9,924 nucleotides of DNA from Acidobacteriaceae bacterium (GCA_003156615.1 PMHI01000769.1:9579-19502), one strand, 5' to 3'. Shown: positions 1 through 6,896, counted from the first letter of the stretch. Program-made: numbers and translations. The notes: a model not told the origin generated them from the letters alone.

Positions 1-30
1 ACGGTCGCCGAGTATACTGACAGTGGCTCT

Positions 31-1119
31 ATGTCCGACCGAATTCTCGTAGTCGATGACGAAGAGGCAATCCGCGAGATTGTCTGCGCCATCCTGGCCA
101 CCGCCGGCTATACCTGGAAGCAAGCCAGTTCCGGCATGGAAGCCCTCGCGCTGCTCGATTCCGGCGAGGAATTCGAACTCATGCTTTCCGACCTGATGAT
201 GGCCGACCTCGACGGTATCGGCCTGCTCGAACGCACCAAGGAAAGGTTTCCCGACATGCCGGTGGTGATGGTCACCGCCGTCCACGACATTTCCGTCGCC
301 CTCGCCGCCATCCGCAACGGCGCCCACGATTATCTCCTTAAGCCGTTCGAACGCGAACAGTTGCTCAACACCGTGGGCCGGGCTCTCGAACATCGCCGCC
401 TCAAAGCGGAAAACCGCAACTACCAGACTAATCTGGAGTCTCTGGTGAAAGCCCGCACCGATCAGCTTCAGACTGCCATGGCCGAACTGAAGCGCTCCTA
501 CGACATCACCCTGGAGGCTTTAGGCGACGCGCTCGACCTTAAAGACGCCGAGACGCAAGGGCACTCCCGGCGTGTCACTGCTTTTACTATTTTGATTGCT
601 CGCACCATGGGCGTGCCCGCCGAGCAGATCGACGTGATTGCCCGCGGCGCTTTTCTCCACGACATTGGGAAGATGGCAATCCCCGATCACATCCTGCTCA
701 AACCCGGAAAGCTGGATGAGCAGGAAAAACTCATCATGCGCGAGCATTGCTATCGCGGCTACCAGATGCTCAAAAAGATCCCGTTCCTCGTGGATGCCTG
801 TGAGATCGTTTACTCCCACCAGGAACACTTCGACGGTTCCGGCTATCCCCGTAAGCTGAAAGGCAAGGAAATACCGCTCGGCGCGCGGATCTTCTCGGTC
901 GCCGATACCCTCGACGCCATCATTTCCGACCGCCCCTATCGCCCGGCCCGGCCGCTCGCTGAAGCTCGCAAGGAAATCCTGGCCTGGAAAGGCCGCCAGT
1001 TTGATCCCGACGTGGTCGACGTCTTCATAACGATACCCGACGAGATCTTCGAGGATCTCCGCCGCGAGATCAACTCCCAGGCCTTCCCCTTCACCTACTC
1101 CGCCAGCGCCAAGGGCTGA
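31..1119 (+). CDS. Response regulator: receiver domain plus HD-GYP phosphodiesterase domain
   Basis: A two-component output protein predicted to hydrolyse cyclic-di-GMP in the cytoplasm when phosphorylated. The receiver domain (residues about 4-118) has the acidic pair D9/D10, phospho-acceptor D54 (MLSD), T82 and K104 (LLKPF). A charged, probably coiled-coil linker covers about 121-160. The HD-GYP domain (about 160-345) shows H178 (GHSRR), the H210-D211 pair (LHDIGK), H239, H263, the DGSGYP motif at 268-273, and D292. The usual HHE before DGxGYP reads HQE (Q264), so one expected metal-ligand histidine is replaced. The start at 31 begins the standard MSDRILVVDDE receiver N-terminus. No clear Shine-Dalgarno sequence precedes it and the frame stays open to base 1, so a longer protein cannot be excluded. 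A partner histidine kinase is not visible. The family call is firm; activity on c-di-GMP is inferred. Confidence 0.93.
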   Translation: MSDRILVVDDEEAIREIVCAILATAGYTWKQASSGMEALALLDSGEEFELMLSDLMMADLDGIGLLERTKERFPDMPVVMVTAVHDISVALAAIRNGAHDYLLKPFEREQLLNTVGRALEHRRLKAENRNYQTNLESLVKARTDQLQTAMAELKRSYDITLEALGDALDLKDAETQGHSRRVTAFTILIARTMGVPAEQIDVIARGAFLHDIGKMAIPDHILLKPGKLDEQEKLIMREHCYRGYQMLKKIPFLVDACEIVYSHQEHFDGSGYPRKLKGKEIPLGARIFSVADTLDAIISDRPYRPARPLAEARKEILAWKGRQFDPDVVDVFITIPDEIFEDLRREINSQAFPFTYSASAKG

Positions 1120-1160
1120 TCAGTAATTTTCAAGCACACCAGGAAGCTCGGTATTACAGC

Positions 1161-1200
1161 CTCGACCAGGGCGCGATTTCAGTCGTGCGGTGAGGTCGAG
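1161..1200. other. Nested inverted repeat (possible structured RNA or terminator)
   Basis: CTCGACC at 1161-1167 pairs with GGTCGAG at 1194-1200. Inside it, GCGCGA (1171-1176) pairs with TCGTGC (1183-1188) if one G-U pair is allowed, giving a 6-nt loop and a small internal loop. It lies 42 bases after the HD-GYP stop codon. No T-run follows, so it is not a classical intrinsic terminator. It could still be a transcript-end hairpin or a leader element. The rest of the 1120-1375 gap holds no credible gene. Confidence 0.35.
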
Positions 1201-1365
1201 AGAATGATTGCGGCTTCCGCCGCTCGGGTGAGCTCTCGATTCTGCCCGCGTCTTCGCAAACCCTTTTCCACTCCCCCCGCGCTCTCGAAGTCACAGCGAC
1301 TCGGCGTTCCAACTGGTGGTGAATCCATCCCTCAACTTACAATCAAGGAAAACTCTACCCACCTT

Positions 1366-1370
1366 GGAGG
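1366..1370 (+). promoter_or_regulatory. Shine-Dalgarno sequence deciding the SIMPL gene start
   Basis: GGAGG sits 5 bases before the ATG at 1376. It selects that start over an in-frame GTG at 1316, which would place 20 uncharacteristic residues before the signal peptide. Confidence 0.8.
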
Positions 1371-1375
1371 CACTC

Positions 1376-2092
1376 ATGAAATCCGCGCTTGCTCTTCTGG
1401 TGCTCTCGATCCTCACCACCGCTTCCTTTGCCCAGGAGCATCCCGCCGTCACCGCACTCCCCAACTCCGTCTACATCGGCGCCGACGGCAAATTTGAATC
1501 CGCTCCCGACACCGCCGTGATCCGGTTCAACATCTCCGTCCAGGACGACACCGCTCAAACCGCCTACGAGCACGCCTCCAGAAGCGCCGAGCAGGTCCGC
1601 CAGGTCCTTCGCGCCAACGGCATCGAGCCCAAAGCCGCCAACATCGGATTCTTCTCCGTGCAGCCCGTCTACGAATGGAAGCCGAAACAAAAAGTCATCG
1701 CCTACCGCGTCACCACCGACGTCACTCTCAAGCTCAAGGACTTCACCAAGATTGGCCCCATCACCCAGCAACTAGCCGACGCCAACGTCAGCGAAACCCA
1801 AACCCTGAACTACACTCTCGAAAATATCGACGAAGCCAAAAACAAAGCCGTCGAAGACGCCTACCGCCGCGCCCGCAACTCCGCTGACGCCATCGCCCAC
1901 GCCAGCGGCCGCACCCTCGGAGAACTTTCCTACGCCTCCGTCGATACTTTCGAAAACCAGCGCATCCCGGTCCCGCGTCTGGCCCGCGCTATGGCCGCCA
2001 AGTCAGAGGCCACTGCAGCCCCGACCGAAGAATTCACTCCGCAAAACGTGACCGTGACAGCCCACGTGAACGCGCTATTTAATTTGAAATGA
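1376..2092 (+). CDS. Exported SIMPL-domain (DUF541) protein
   Basis: A 238-residue predicted periplasmic or surface protein of the SIMPL/YggE-like family. Members form oligomeric assemblies and have been linked to stress protection and signalling, but the molecular activity is not settled. The signal peptide is clear: MK, a hydrophobic run at 4-16, and a likely cleavage after A19 (SFA then QEH). The SIMPL domain covers about 30-236. It has the N-terminal strand GADGKFESAPDTAVIRF, a helix with Gln/Ala-rich heptads (QTAYEHASRSAEQVRQVL), the central YRVTTDVTLKLKDF segment, and the helix AKNKAVEDAYRRARNSADAIA typical of the family. Length is normal. It stands alone on this strand and converges with the next gene. 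No partner is identifiable. Confidence 0.9.
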   Translation: MKSALALLVLSILTTASFAQEHPAVTALPNSVYIGADGKFESAPDTAVIRFNISVQDDTAQTAYEHASRSAEQVRQVLRANGIEPKAANIGFFSVQPVYEWKPKQKVIAYRVTTDVTLKLKDFTKIGPITQQLADANVSETQTLNYTLENIDEAKNKAVEDAYRRARNSADAIAHASGRTLGELSYASVDTFENQRIPVPRLARAMAAKSEATAAPTEEFTPQNVTVTAHVNALFNLK

Positions 2093-2125
2093 GAGGTAAG
2101 AGGACAGCTGAGAGGAAGCAATGCC

Positions 2126-2198
2126 TGTGTGGAGCGGGCACTCCTGCCCGCCGCTTTGGACGTTATTGTTGAGTTGTTCCTGCCTTTGCCTTTTGCCC
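2126..2198. repeat. Dispersed GC-rich hairpin repeat, copy R1
   Basis: GCGGGCA (2134-2140) and TGCCCGC (2145-2151) form a perfect 7-bp stem with loop CTCC. The left flank GTGTGGAGCGGGCACTCC (2127-2144) matches copy R2 at 6362-6379 in 17 of 18 bases. The copy then continues with CGCTTTGGACGTT and a pyrimidine-rich tail ending near TTCCTGCCTTTGCC, which parallels copy R3 at 6929-6992. It lies between two convergent genes, so it could also act as a bidirectional transcript end. Confidence 0.7.
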
Positions 2199-2204
2199 CA
2201 AGCC

Positions 2205-2951
2205 CTACGGCGTAGCCTTCGCCATGGCAATCCGTGTCGCATCCACCGTGATCGGCCGCTGAATCTCCATCTCAATCGACGTTCCCACATCCAGCTTGAC
2301 ATCGTTGCCCCGCTTCAACAGCGCCCACGCGATGCCCGCCGCCGCTCCCGCTCCCGCCCCCACCCGCGCTCCGTTCAGCCCTCCGGTGGCCACCCCTCCA
2401 GCCGTCGCCCCTCCAATGGTTCCATAGGTGCCGGCCTTGGCTGCGTCTTCGATCCTTTTCCCAGTATCCTTATCCTGCTGAATCGTCCCTTCCGAATCCT
2501 TCACCGATTTATCGTTCGCCCCAGGCGTATTCTCCACCGACGCCGGCAGCATCACCGTATATCCGCTGGGAAAGATGATGGATGTAAAGTGCATCAGGAT
2601 CTCCGCCCGCCCGTGCCCGTGTCCGGCGCGCTCCACGTTCGCAATCGTCCCCTGAACGTAGGAACCCGCGGGAACAACCACGTGATTATCCATGACAAAC
2701 GGAAACGCTGTGGTGGCGTAAACTGCATCGCCGTCGCGCGCGTTCTTGGTCGAGATGGCCTGCGCCAGAGACAAAGGAATCTTCGTCCCCGCCGGAATCG
2801 TTATTACCTTCAGATCGGAAGCCGCAGCCGTCGCGGGACTCGGCGCCACCACCGCCGCCGAACTAGCAGCCGCACTATCCGGCTTCTGCACATCCGCCGC
2901 TTGTCCCAACGCGATCCCAGAAATCAGAAGAACCGTCAAAAGCCCGCGCAT
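2205..2951 (-). CDS. Exported glycine-zipper protein of unknown function
   Basis: A 248-residue predicted envelope protein that I cannot assign to a named family. The N-terminus is a signal peptide (MRGLLTVLLISGIALG, cleavage near 16-19) followed by an Ala/Ser/Pro-rich linker (about 25-45). Residues 48-135 look like a small beta-domain: IPAGTKIPLSLAQAIST, then GDAVYATTAFPF, then VVVPAGSYVQGTI. This pattern resembles VirB10/TrbI-type beta-barrel sequences and soluble domains of acidobacterial envelope proteins; the resemblance is by eye only. A glycine-zipper stretch at about 174-210 (repeated GxxxG, almost no charge) may insert in or pack against a membrane. A second short beta-like region (DVKLDVGTSIEMEI) follows. 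The start is the ATG at 2951, because GGAGG lies 5 bases upstream; a TTG at 2963 is in frame but overlaps that ribosome-binding site. The last codons and stop fall in a palindrome-like sequence (GGCTACGCCGTAG). Confidence 0.8.
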   Translation of the reverse strand: MRGLLTVLLISGIALGQAADVQKPDSAAASSAAVVAPSPATAAASDLKVITIPAGTKIPLSLAQAISTKNARDGDAVYATTAFPFVMDNHVVVPAGSYVQGTIANVERAGHGHGRAEILMHFTSIIFPSGYTVMLPASVENTPGANDKSVKDSEGTIQQDKDTGKRIEDAAKAGTYGTIGGATAGGVATGGLNGARVGAGAGAAAGIAWALLKRGNDVKLDVGTSIEMEIQRPITVDATRIAMAKATP

Positions 2952-2956
2952 AGGAA

Positions 2957-2961
2957 CCTCC
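2957..2961 (-). promoter_or_regulatory. Shine-Dalgarno sequence deciding the glycine-zipper gene start
   Basis: GGAGG on the minus strand (CCTCC on the plus strand) with 5-base spacing to the ATG at 2951. Confidence 0.75.
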
Positions 2962-3034
2962 AAATCTCAGCCTATCAGCCCGAGAATACCACGCAACTCG
3001 GCACCTACGATGCAAATCCACCCTCGCCGAGATG

Positions 3035-3074
3035 CCTTGCTCCTCGACCTCTGTCTGCGTCCTCCGTTAAAGCT
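3035..3074 (-). repeat. Possible degenerate copy of a common intergenic 'ACAGAGGACGCAGAGG'-type repeat
   Basis: Read on the minus strand, the stretch runs TTTAACGGAGGACGCAGACAGAGG. It recalls the purine-rich TTAACCACAGAGGACACAGAGG-like sequences scattered between genes of several GC-rich phyla. It sits in the 150-base gap between the fusion enzyme and the glycine-zipper gene. The resemblance is from memory, and no second copy is in this window. Confidence 0.25.
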
Positions 3075-3104
3075 CTCAGCCCATACCACAGGGATGCCGA
3101 CTAC

Positions 3105-5525
3105 CTAATAAATCAAATATTTCTTCCTAACCAACTCGAATTTCTCCAGCTTTTCCTGCCAATCCTGCGCTATCCGCCGCGGATCCTCCCCCGCCACCAG
3201 TCCATCGTAAGCCGCCTGATTCACCAACAACTCCGTCATTCGCTCCATCTTGAAATCCCCGGGATAGAGCTTCCTCAAGGCCGCAGCCAATTCAATCCCC
3301 AACTCCGGTGCATCCAGCGCATTGCGCTCCGTCAGAACCAGATTCACGCCCTCACACTTCAACCCGCTATAAACCGAAGCCGTAGGCGTGAAGGTCACGG
3401 GCACAAATCTGACTCCGGCAATCCCGCGCCCATTCAAATAACCCGACAGTTCCCGGCTCTTCATCCAAGGCGCGCCCACCACTTCAAACGGAGTATCCGT
3501 CCCCCGCCCCACAGAAACATTCGTCCCTTCAATCAAACCCACTCCGGGATAAAGCGCTGCTTCGGTCACGCTCCGCAAATTTGGCGAAGGATTCACCCAC
3601 GCAAGCCCCGTCGAATCAAACCAGTCCCCGCGCTGCCAGCCCTCCATCGGAACCACCGTCAACTTCGCATTGATATTCCGTTCCGCGTTGAACATCTTCG
3701 CCAGCTCGCCCAAAGTCATGCCATGCCGCACCGCTACAGTCCAGTAATTCGTAAATCTCTCCTGTCCCCTATCCCCTACCGGACCCTGCACGAACGATCC
3801 CGTAATCGGATCAGGCCGGTCCAGCACAATCATCTCAACCCCCGCAGCAGCAGCCGCTTCCAGGAAATACCCGAGCGTTGTCTCGTAGGTAAAAAATGGC
3901 ACGCCCGCATCCTGAATATCGAAAACCACTGCGTCCAGCGACTTCATTACATCCGCCGCCGGTCTTCGCGCCGCATCCGTCCCGCCATACACGCTATAGA
4001 CCGGAACCCCGGTAGTCGCATCCTTCGAATTACCAATATTTGTCGTATCCAGCGCGCCCGTAACCCCGTGCTCCGGACTGAAAATCACCTGGAGCGTTAC
4101 TCCCGGAGCCTGCGCCAGGACATCAATTGTCCGGCGCCCGTCCCCATCCACTCCCGTCTGATTCGTCACCAACCCGATCCGCCTGTTGCGTCCGGCTACC
4201 TGCAGCGCCTCAAATCCATGCCCCTCCAGAACATCAATCCCATTCTTCACGCTGCCATTGCGCACGCTCATGCGCCGCGCCGCGCTCAGCGCCTCGTTGT
4301 AGCCGGTAATGCTCTCCCAGCGCAGCGCTTCTTTCTCGCTGGTCGCGAGCGGCAGCGCCGCCGCCACCGCCGTAGCCACTTTCGACCGCAAAGCAATCGC
4401 GGTCCCTTTACCCCGCGGATGCACCGCATTGGTCAGCAGAATGATGTAAGTCCGTGTAGTCGGATCGATCCATATCGATGTTCCCGTCCACCCCGTATGC
4501 CCAAAGCTTCCCACCGGCAGCAAATCCCCGCGGTTCGACGAAAACGGAGAATCTATGTCCCACCCAAACCCGCGCAGCACGGGGGCCGACGGCGGCTGCT
4601 CCGGCCGCGTCATCTTCTCGACCGACAAAGCCGACAAAATCCCATCGCCCCCGTTCAGCAAAGCCTGAGCGAATTTCGCCAGATCATCCCCTGTGGAAAA
4701 CAGCCCCGCATGCCCCGCCACGCCGCCCATCCGCCGCGCCGTAGGGTCATGCACTACCCCCAGCAGCATGTGCCCATTCTCGTCATACTGCGTCGGAGCG
4801 ATCTTCGCCCGCCACGCCGTCGGAGGCACAAACCGCGTCCGCATCATCTTCAGCGGCACAAAAATATGCTGCACCGCGTACTCATCCAAAGACTCACCCG
4901 TTACCTGCTCCACCAGCGCACCCAGCACAATAAAATTGATATCGCTGTAGGAAAACTTCGACCCCGGCGCATCCTGCGGCGTCTCCGCAAATGCCATCCG
5001 ATACGCCGTCTGTTTCCCCTCCCACACCGTCTTCAAGTCCAGATCCGGCGCCAGCCCGGAGTAGTGCGTCAGCAATTGCCGCACCGTGATGTCCTCTTTC
5101 CCATTCTGCGCAAACTCCGGCAAATACTTCGCCACCGGATCGTTCAGCCGCACCTTGCCCTGCTCCACCAATCGCATCACAGCCGTAGTCGTAGCAATCA
5201 CTTTGGTCAGTGAGGCTAGATCAAACACCGTATCCAAAGTCATCCCTTCGCGCTGCGGCTCCAAAGCCCGCAACCCATAGGCCTTCCGGTAGACAACCTG
5301 CCCGTCATGCCCGACGATCAAGACAGCTCCAGGGATCTGCCCTTCGGAAATCGCCTGCTGAATCACAGCATCCACCGCCGCGAGTGCCACCCCATGTGCG
5401 GGGACAGCCGCCCTCGGCTGGCCGTCCGTGCGCAGCCCGGAAGTCTCTCCCGCGCCACTGCTTCCGGCAGCCTGGCCGGTCGCCCTCAGAATGCAAGCCA
5501 GCAACATGGCGATCGCGAGCATCAC
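3105..5525 (-). CDS. Exported AmiE-like serine hydrolase fused to NamZ (DUF1343) exo-N-acetylmuramidase
   Basis: An 806-residue two-domain enzyme predicted to act outside the cytoplasm on peptidoglycan. Residues about 46-390 are a class-C beta-lactamase-fold hydrolase with S105-LT-K108 (the SxxK nucleophile), Y193-S-D, and H343-T-G in the KTG position. Residues about 430-806 are a full DUF1343/NamZ domain: GLVTNQTGVD, FSPEHG (E485-H486), DIQDAGVPFFTYETT, LDRPDPITG, PSPNL, YPGVGLIEGTN, VGRGTDTPFEV, and an aromatic C-terminus. NamZ releases MurNAc from non-reducing ends; AmiE of B. subtilis removes the stem peptide first. The fusion would couple both steps. Residues 32-45 derive from a palindromic repeat. 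The start is weak: GTG at 5525 or ATG at 5522, with no Shine-Dalgarno sequence and no basic n-region before the hydrophobic run. The frame is open further upstream (including SRRSRRV, then LLAC at residues 8-11), so an unusual CTG start giving a lipoprotein is possible. Confidence 0.92.
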   Translation of the reverse strand: MMLAIAMLLACILRATGQAAGSSGAGETSGLRTDGQPRAAVPAHGVALAAVDAVIQQAISEGQIPGAVLIVGHDGQVVYRKAYGLRALEPQREGMTLDTVFDLASLTKVIATTTAVMRLVEQGKVRLNDPVAKYLPEFAQNGKEDITVRQLLTHYSGLAPDLDLKTVWEGKQTAYRMAFAETPQDAPGSKFSYSDINFIVLGALVEQVTGESLDEYAVQHIFVPLKMMRTRFVPPTAWRAKIAPTQYDENGHMLLGVVHDPTARRMGGVAGHAGLFSTGDDLAKFAQALLNGGDGILSALSVEKMTRPEQPPSAPVLRGFGWDIDSPFSSNRGDLLPVGSFGHTGWTGTSIWIDPTTRTYIILLTNAVHPRGKGTAIALRSKVATAVAAALPLATSEKEALRWESITGYNEALSAARRMSVRNGSVKNGIDVLEGHGFEALQVAGRNRRIGLVTNQTGVDGDGRRTIDVLAQAPGVTLQVIFSPEHGVTGALDTTNIGNSKDATTGVPVYSVYGGTDAARRPAADVMKSLDAVVFDIQDAGVPFFTYETTLGYFLEAAAAAGVEMIVLDRPDPITGSFVQGPVGDRGQERFTNYWTVAVRHGMTLGELAKMFNAERNINAKLTVVPMEGWQRGDWFDSTGLAWVNPSPNLRSVTEAALYPGVGLIEGTNVSVGRGTDTPFEVVGAPWMKSRELSGYLNGRGIAGVRFVPVTFTPTASVYSGLKCEGVNLVLTERNALDAPELGIELAAALRKLYPGDFKMERMTELLVNQAAYDGLVAGEDPRRIAQDWQEKLEKFELVRKKYLIY
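5400..5427. repeat. Palindromic repeat inside the fusion enzyme reading frame (copy P1)
   Basis: GGACAGCCG (5402-5410) and CGGCTGGCC (5415-5423) pair with one mismatch around the loop CCCT. The first 13 bases, GGGGACAGCCGCC (5400-5412), recur at 8031-8043. On the minus strand it encodes part of RTDGQPRAAVPAHG, the linker between the signal peptide and the hydrolase domain, where it is read in frame. Confidence 0.6.
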
Positions 5526-5573
5526 TCGGCGCGATCTTCGCGAAAAGAAGTCCGCCGGGTCCAGCGAGTTTGA

Positions 5574-5602
5574 TTGAAAAGGAAGGATGCTCTGACTCTA
5601 CA
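5574..5602 (+). promoter_or_regulatory. Weak candidate promoter for the second hydrolase
   Basis: TTGAAA (5574-5579, five of six to the -35 consensus), a 17-base spacer and TCTACA (5597-5602, three of six to the -10 consensus). Placement fits a start at 5661, but the -10 match is poor. Confidence 0.22.
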
Positions 5603-5618
5603 CAACTCCAACCGCATG

Positions 5619-5651
5619 ACTCAAGAAACTCAAGTAAGGGAGTGCCCCTTA
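5619..5651. other. Direct repeat and hairpin just before the second hydrolase start
   Basis: ACTCAAG occurs at 5619-5625 and 5628-5634. It is followed at once by TAAGGG (5635-5640) pairing with CCCTTA (5646-5651) around the loop AGTGC. The only purine-rich ribosome-binding candidate (AAGGGAG, 5636-5642) lies in this stem, 18 bases before the ATG at 5661. The hairpin might control access to it, or the segment may be another small repeat. Confidence 0.3.
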
Positions 5652-5660
5652 TGCCATATC

Positions 5661-6884
5661 ATGGATTCCTCGATGTCCGCCCCACATCTCTCATCGCCCC
5701 CGCTCGAGACCTTCGAGCAGCAAGACAAAGTCTTCGCCCGAGCCTTCTCCATTTTGCAAGCGGCCATCCCCCAACGTGCCTTTCCCGCCGCCGAGGTAGC
5801 GATCACTCACCGCGGACGCCTGATAGCCCTAAAAGCGCTGGGCCGCTTCACCTACGAACCCAACTCGCCGCCAGCCACTCCCACCACGCTCTTCGACCTC
5901 GCCTCCCTCACCAAGGCTGTGGCAACGACAACGATGGCAATGCTTCTCTACGAACGCGGCCTCCTGGATCTCGACGTCCCGGTTTCCGCCATCGTCCGCG
6001 AATTCATTCAAGACCCCGCAAGAGATCCCCGCCGCCACGACGTAACCCTTCGCATGTTACTGGCCCACTCCTCGGGTCTGCCCGCCTACGAAAAGTTATT
6101 CCTCAAAACCCGCACTCGCGCCGAACTCCTCGAAGCCGCCTTCACCACCCCGCTGGCCACAAACCCCGCCACCCGCGCCGACTACAGCGACATCGGATTC
6201 ATCATCCTCGGCATCGCCCTCGAGCGCCTCGCCGACGAATCCCTCGACCGCTTCTGCCAGCGCGAAGTCTTCGCCCCCCTAGCCATGGCCAGCACAACCT
6301 TCAATCCCCCGATCGAACTCCGCGCCCAGATTCCTCCGACCGCCGACGAACGAGACAAATCGTGTGGCGCGGGCACTCCGGCCCAGGAAATGCCGGCAGC
6401 GCAAACACCGTCTAGCGGAAGCCAGCAACCGGGCCGCGGCGGGTTGCGCGCAAGGCTAATCCAGGGCGAAGTCCAGGACGAAAACGCCAGCATCCTAGGG
6501 GGAGTAGCCGCCCACGCCGGACTTTTCTCCACCGCCGCCGACCTCGCCAAATTCGCTCACGCCCTGCTCAACTCCGGACGCGCCATCCTCCGCCCCGAAA
6601 CCGTAGCTCTGTTCACCCGCCGCGAACCCGCGCCCCTCGGTACATCCCGTGCTCTCGGTTGGGACACCCCCTCTACCCCGTCGCAGTCCGGAAAATATTT
6701 TTCACCAAACTCGTTCGGCCACCTCGGCTACACCGGGACCTCTCTCTGGATGGATCCCACCCGCCAACTCTCGATCACTCTACTCACCAACCGCACCTGG
6801 CCCGACTGCTCGAATGATGCCATAAAACAAGTCCGCCCCAAATTTCACGACGCAGTGATCGAAGCGCTGAAGGACGAAGGATGA
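5661..6884 (+). CDS. AmiE-like serine hydrolase (class-C beta-lactamase family), no signal peptide
   Basis: A 407-residue penicillin-binding-protein-like hydrolase, paralogous to the first half of the divergent fusion. It shares FDLASLTK, YSDI, HAGLFST, LAKFAHALLN and GYTGTS with that domain. Catalytic motifs are S82-LT-K85 and Y175-S-D. The third motif reads H354-L-G where the paralogue has HTG. No signal peptide is visible from any start, so it is probably cytoplasmic and might trim muropeptides after uptake. It could equally be an esterase of the family. Residues 233-264 (bases about 6357-6452) are an in-frame insertion carrying a dispersed repeat; the paralogue lacks it. Starts at 5616, 5661 and 5673 are all possible. 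I chose 5661 because the residues before it (VRECPLCHI) look like translated repeat. The stop lies inside a heptamer tandem repeat. Confidence 0.88.
   Translation: MDSSMSAPHLSSPPLETFEQQDKVFARAFSILQAAIPQRAFPAAEVAITHRGRLIALKALGRFTYEPNSPPATPTTLFDLASLTKAVATTTMAMLLYERGLLDLDVPVSAIVREFIQDPARDPRRHDVTLRMLLAHSSGLPAYEKLFLKTRTRAELLEAAFTTPLATNPATRADYSDIGFIILGIALERLADESLDRFCQREVFAPLAMASTTFNPPIELRAQIPPTADERDKSCGAGTPAQEMPAAQTPSSGSQQPGRGGLRARLIQGEVQDENASILGGVAAHAGLFSTAADLAKFAHALLNSGRAILRPETVALFTRREPAPLGTSRALGWDTPSTPSQSGKYFSPNSFGHLGYTGTSLWMDPTRQLSITLLTNRTWPDCSNDAIKQVRPKFHDAVIEALKDEG
6357..6452. repeat. Repeat-derived in-frame insertion in the second hydrolase (copy R2)
   Basis: GTGTGGCGCGGGCACT (6362-6377) is identical to copy R4 at 7979-7994, and 17 of 18 bases match copy R1. 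Further along, GCAACC and GGTTGC flank a GC-rich centre near 6425-6445. About 32 codons (KSCGAGTPAQEM through GGLRA) are added between IPPTADERD and RLIQGEV, with the frame kept open. The exact right border is an estimate from protein alignment by eye. Confidence 0.65.
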
Positions 6885-6896
6885 AGGATGAAGGAT
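6869..6896. repeat. Heptanucleotide tandem repeat GAAGGA(T/C), four units, spanning a stop codon
   Basis: Units begin at 6869, 6876, 6883 and 6890; the first ends in C, the others in T. The TGA of the second hydrolase (6882-6884) lies across units two and three. The partial unit GAAT follows. Confidence 0.8.

Noticed and set aside
1204..1497. A 97-codon frame before the SIMPL gene
   Set aside because: No ribosome-binding site, odd composition, and overlap with the well-supported SIMPL start and signal peptide.
2121..5213. A 1030-codon open frame on the plus strand
   Set aside because: It lies antisense to the glycine-zipper and fusion genes, is extremely rich in Arg, His and Pro, begins inside repeat R1, and has no domain-like sequence. 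It is a product of the GC-biased codon use of the real genes opposite.
5210..6415. A 401-codon open frame on the plus strand
   Set aside because: It overlaps the start of the fusion gene in antisense and the second hydrolase in another frame, and encodes low-complexity Arg/Pro/His sequence with no motif.
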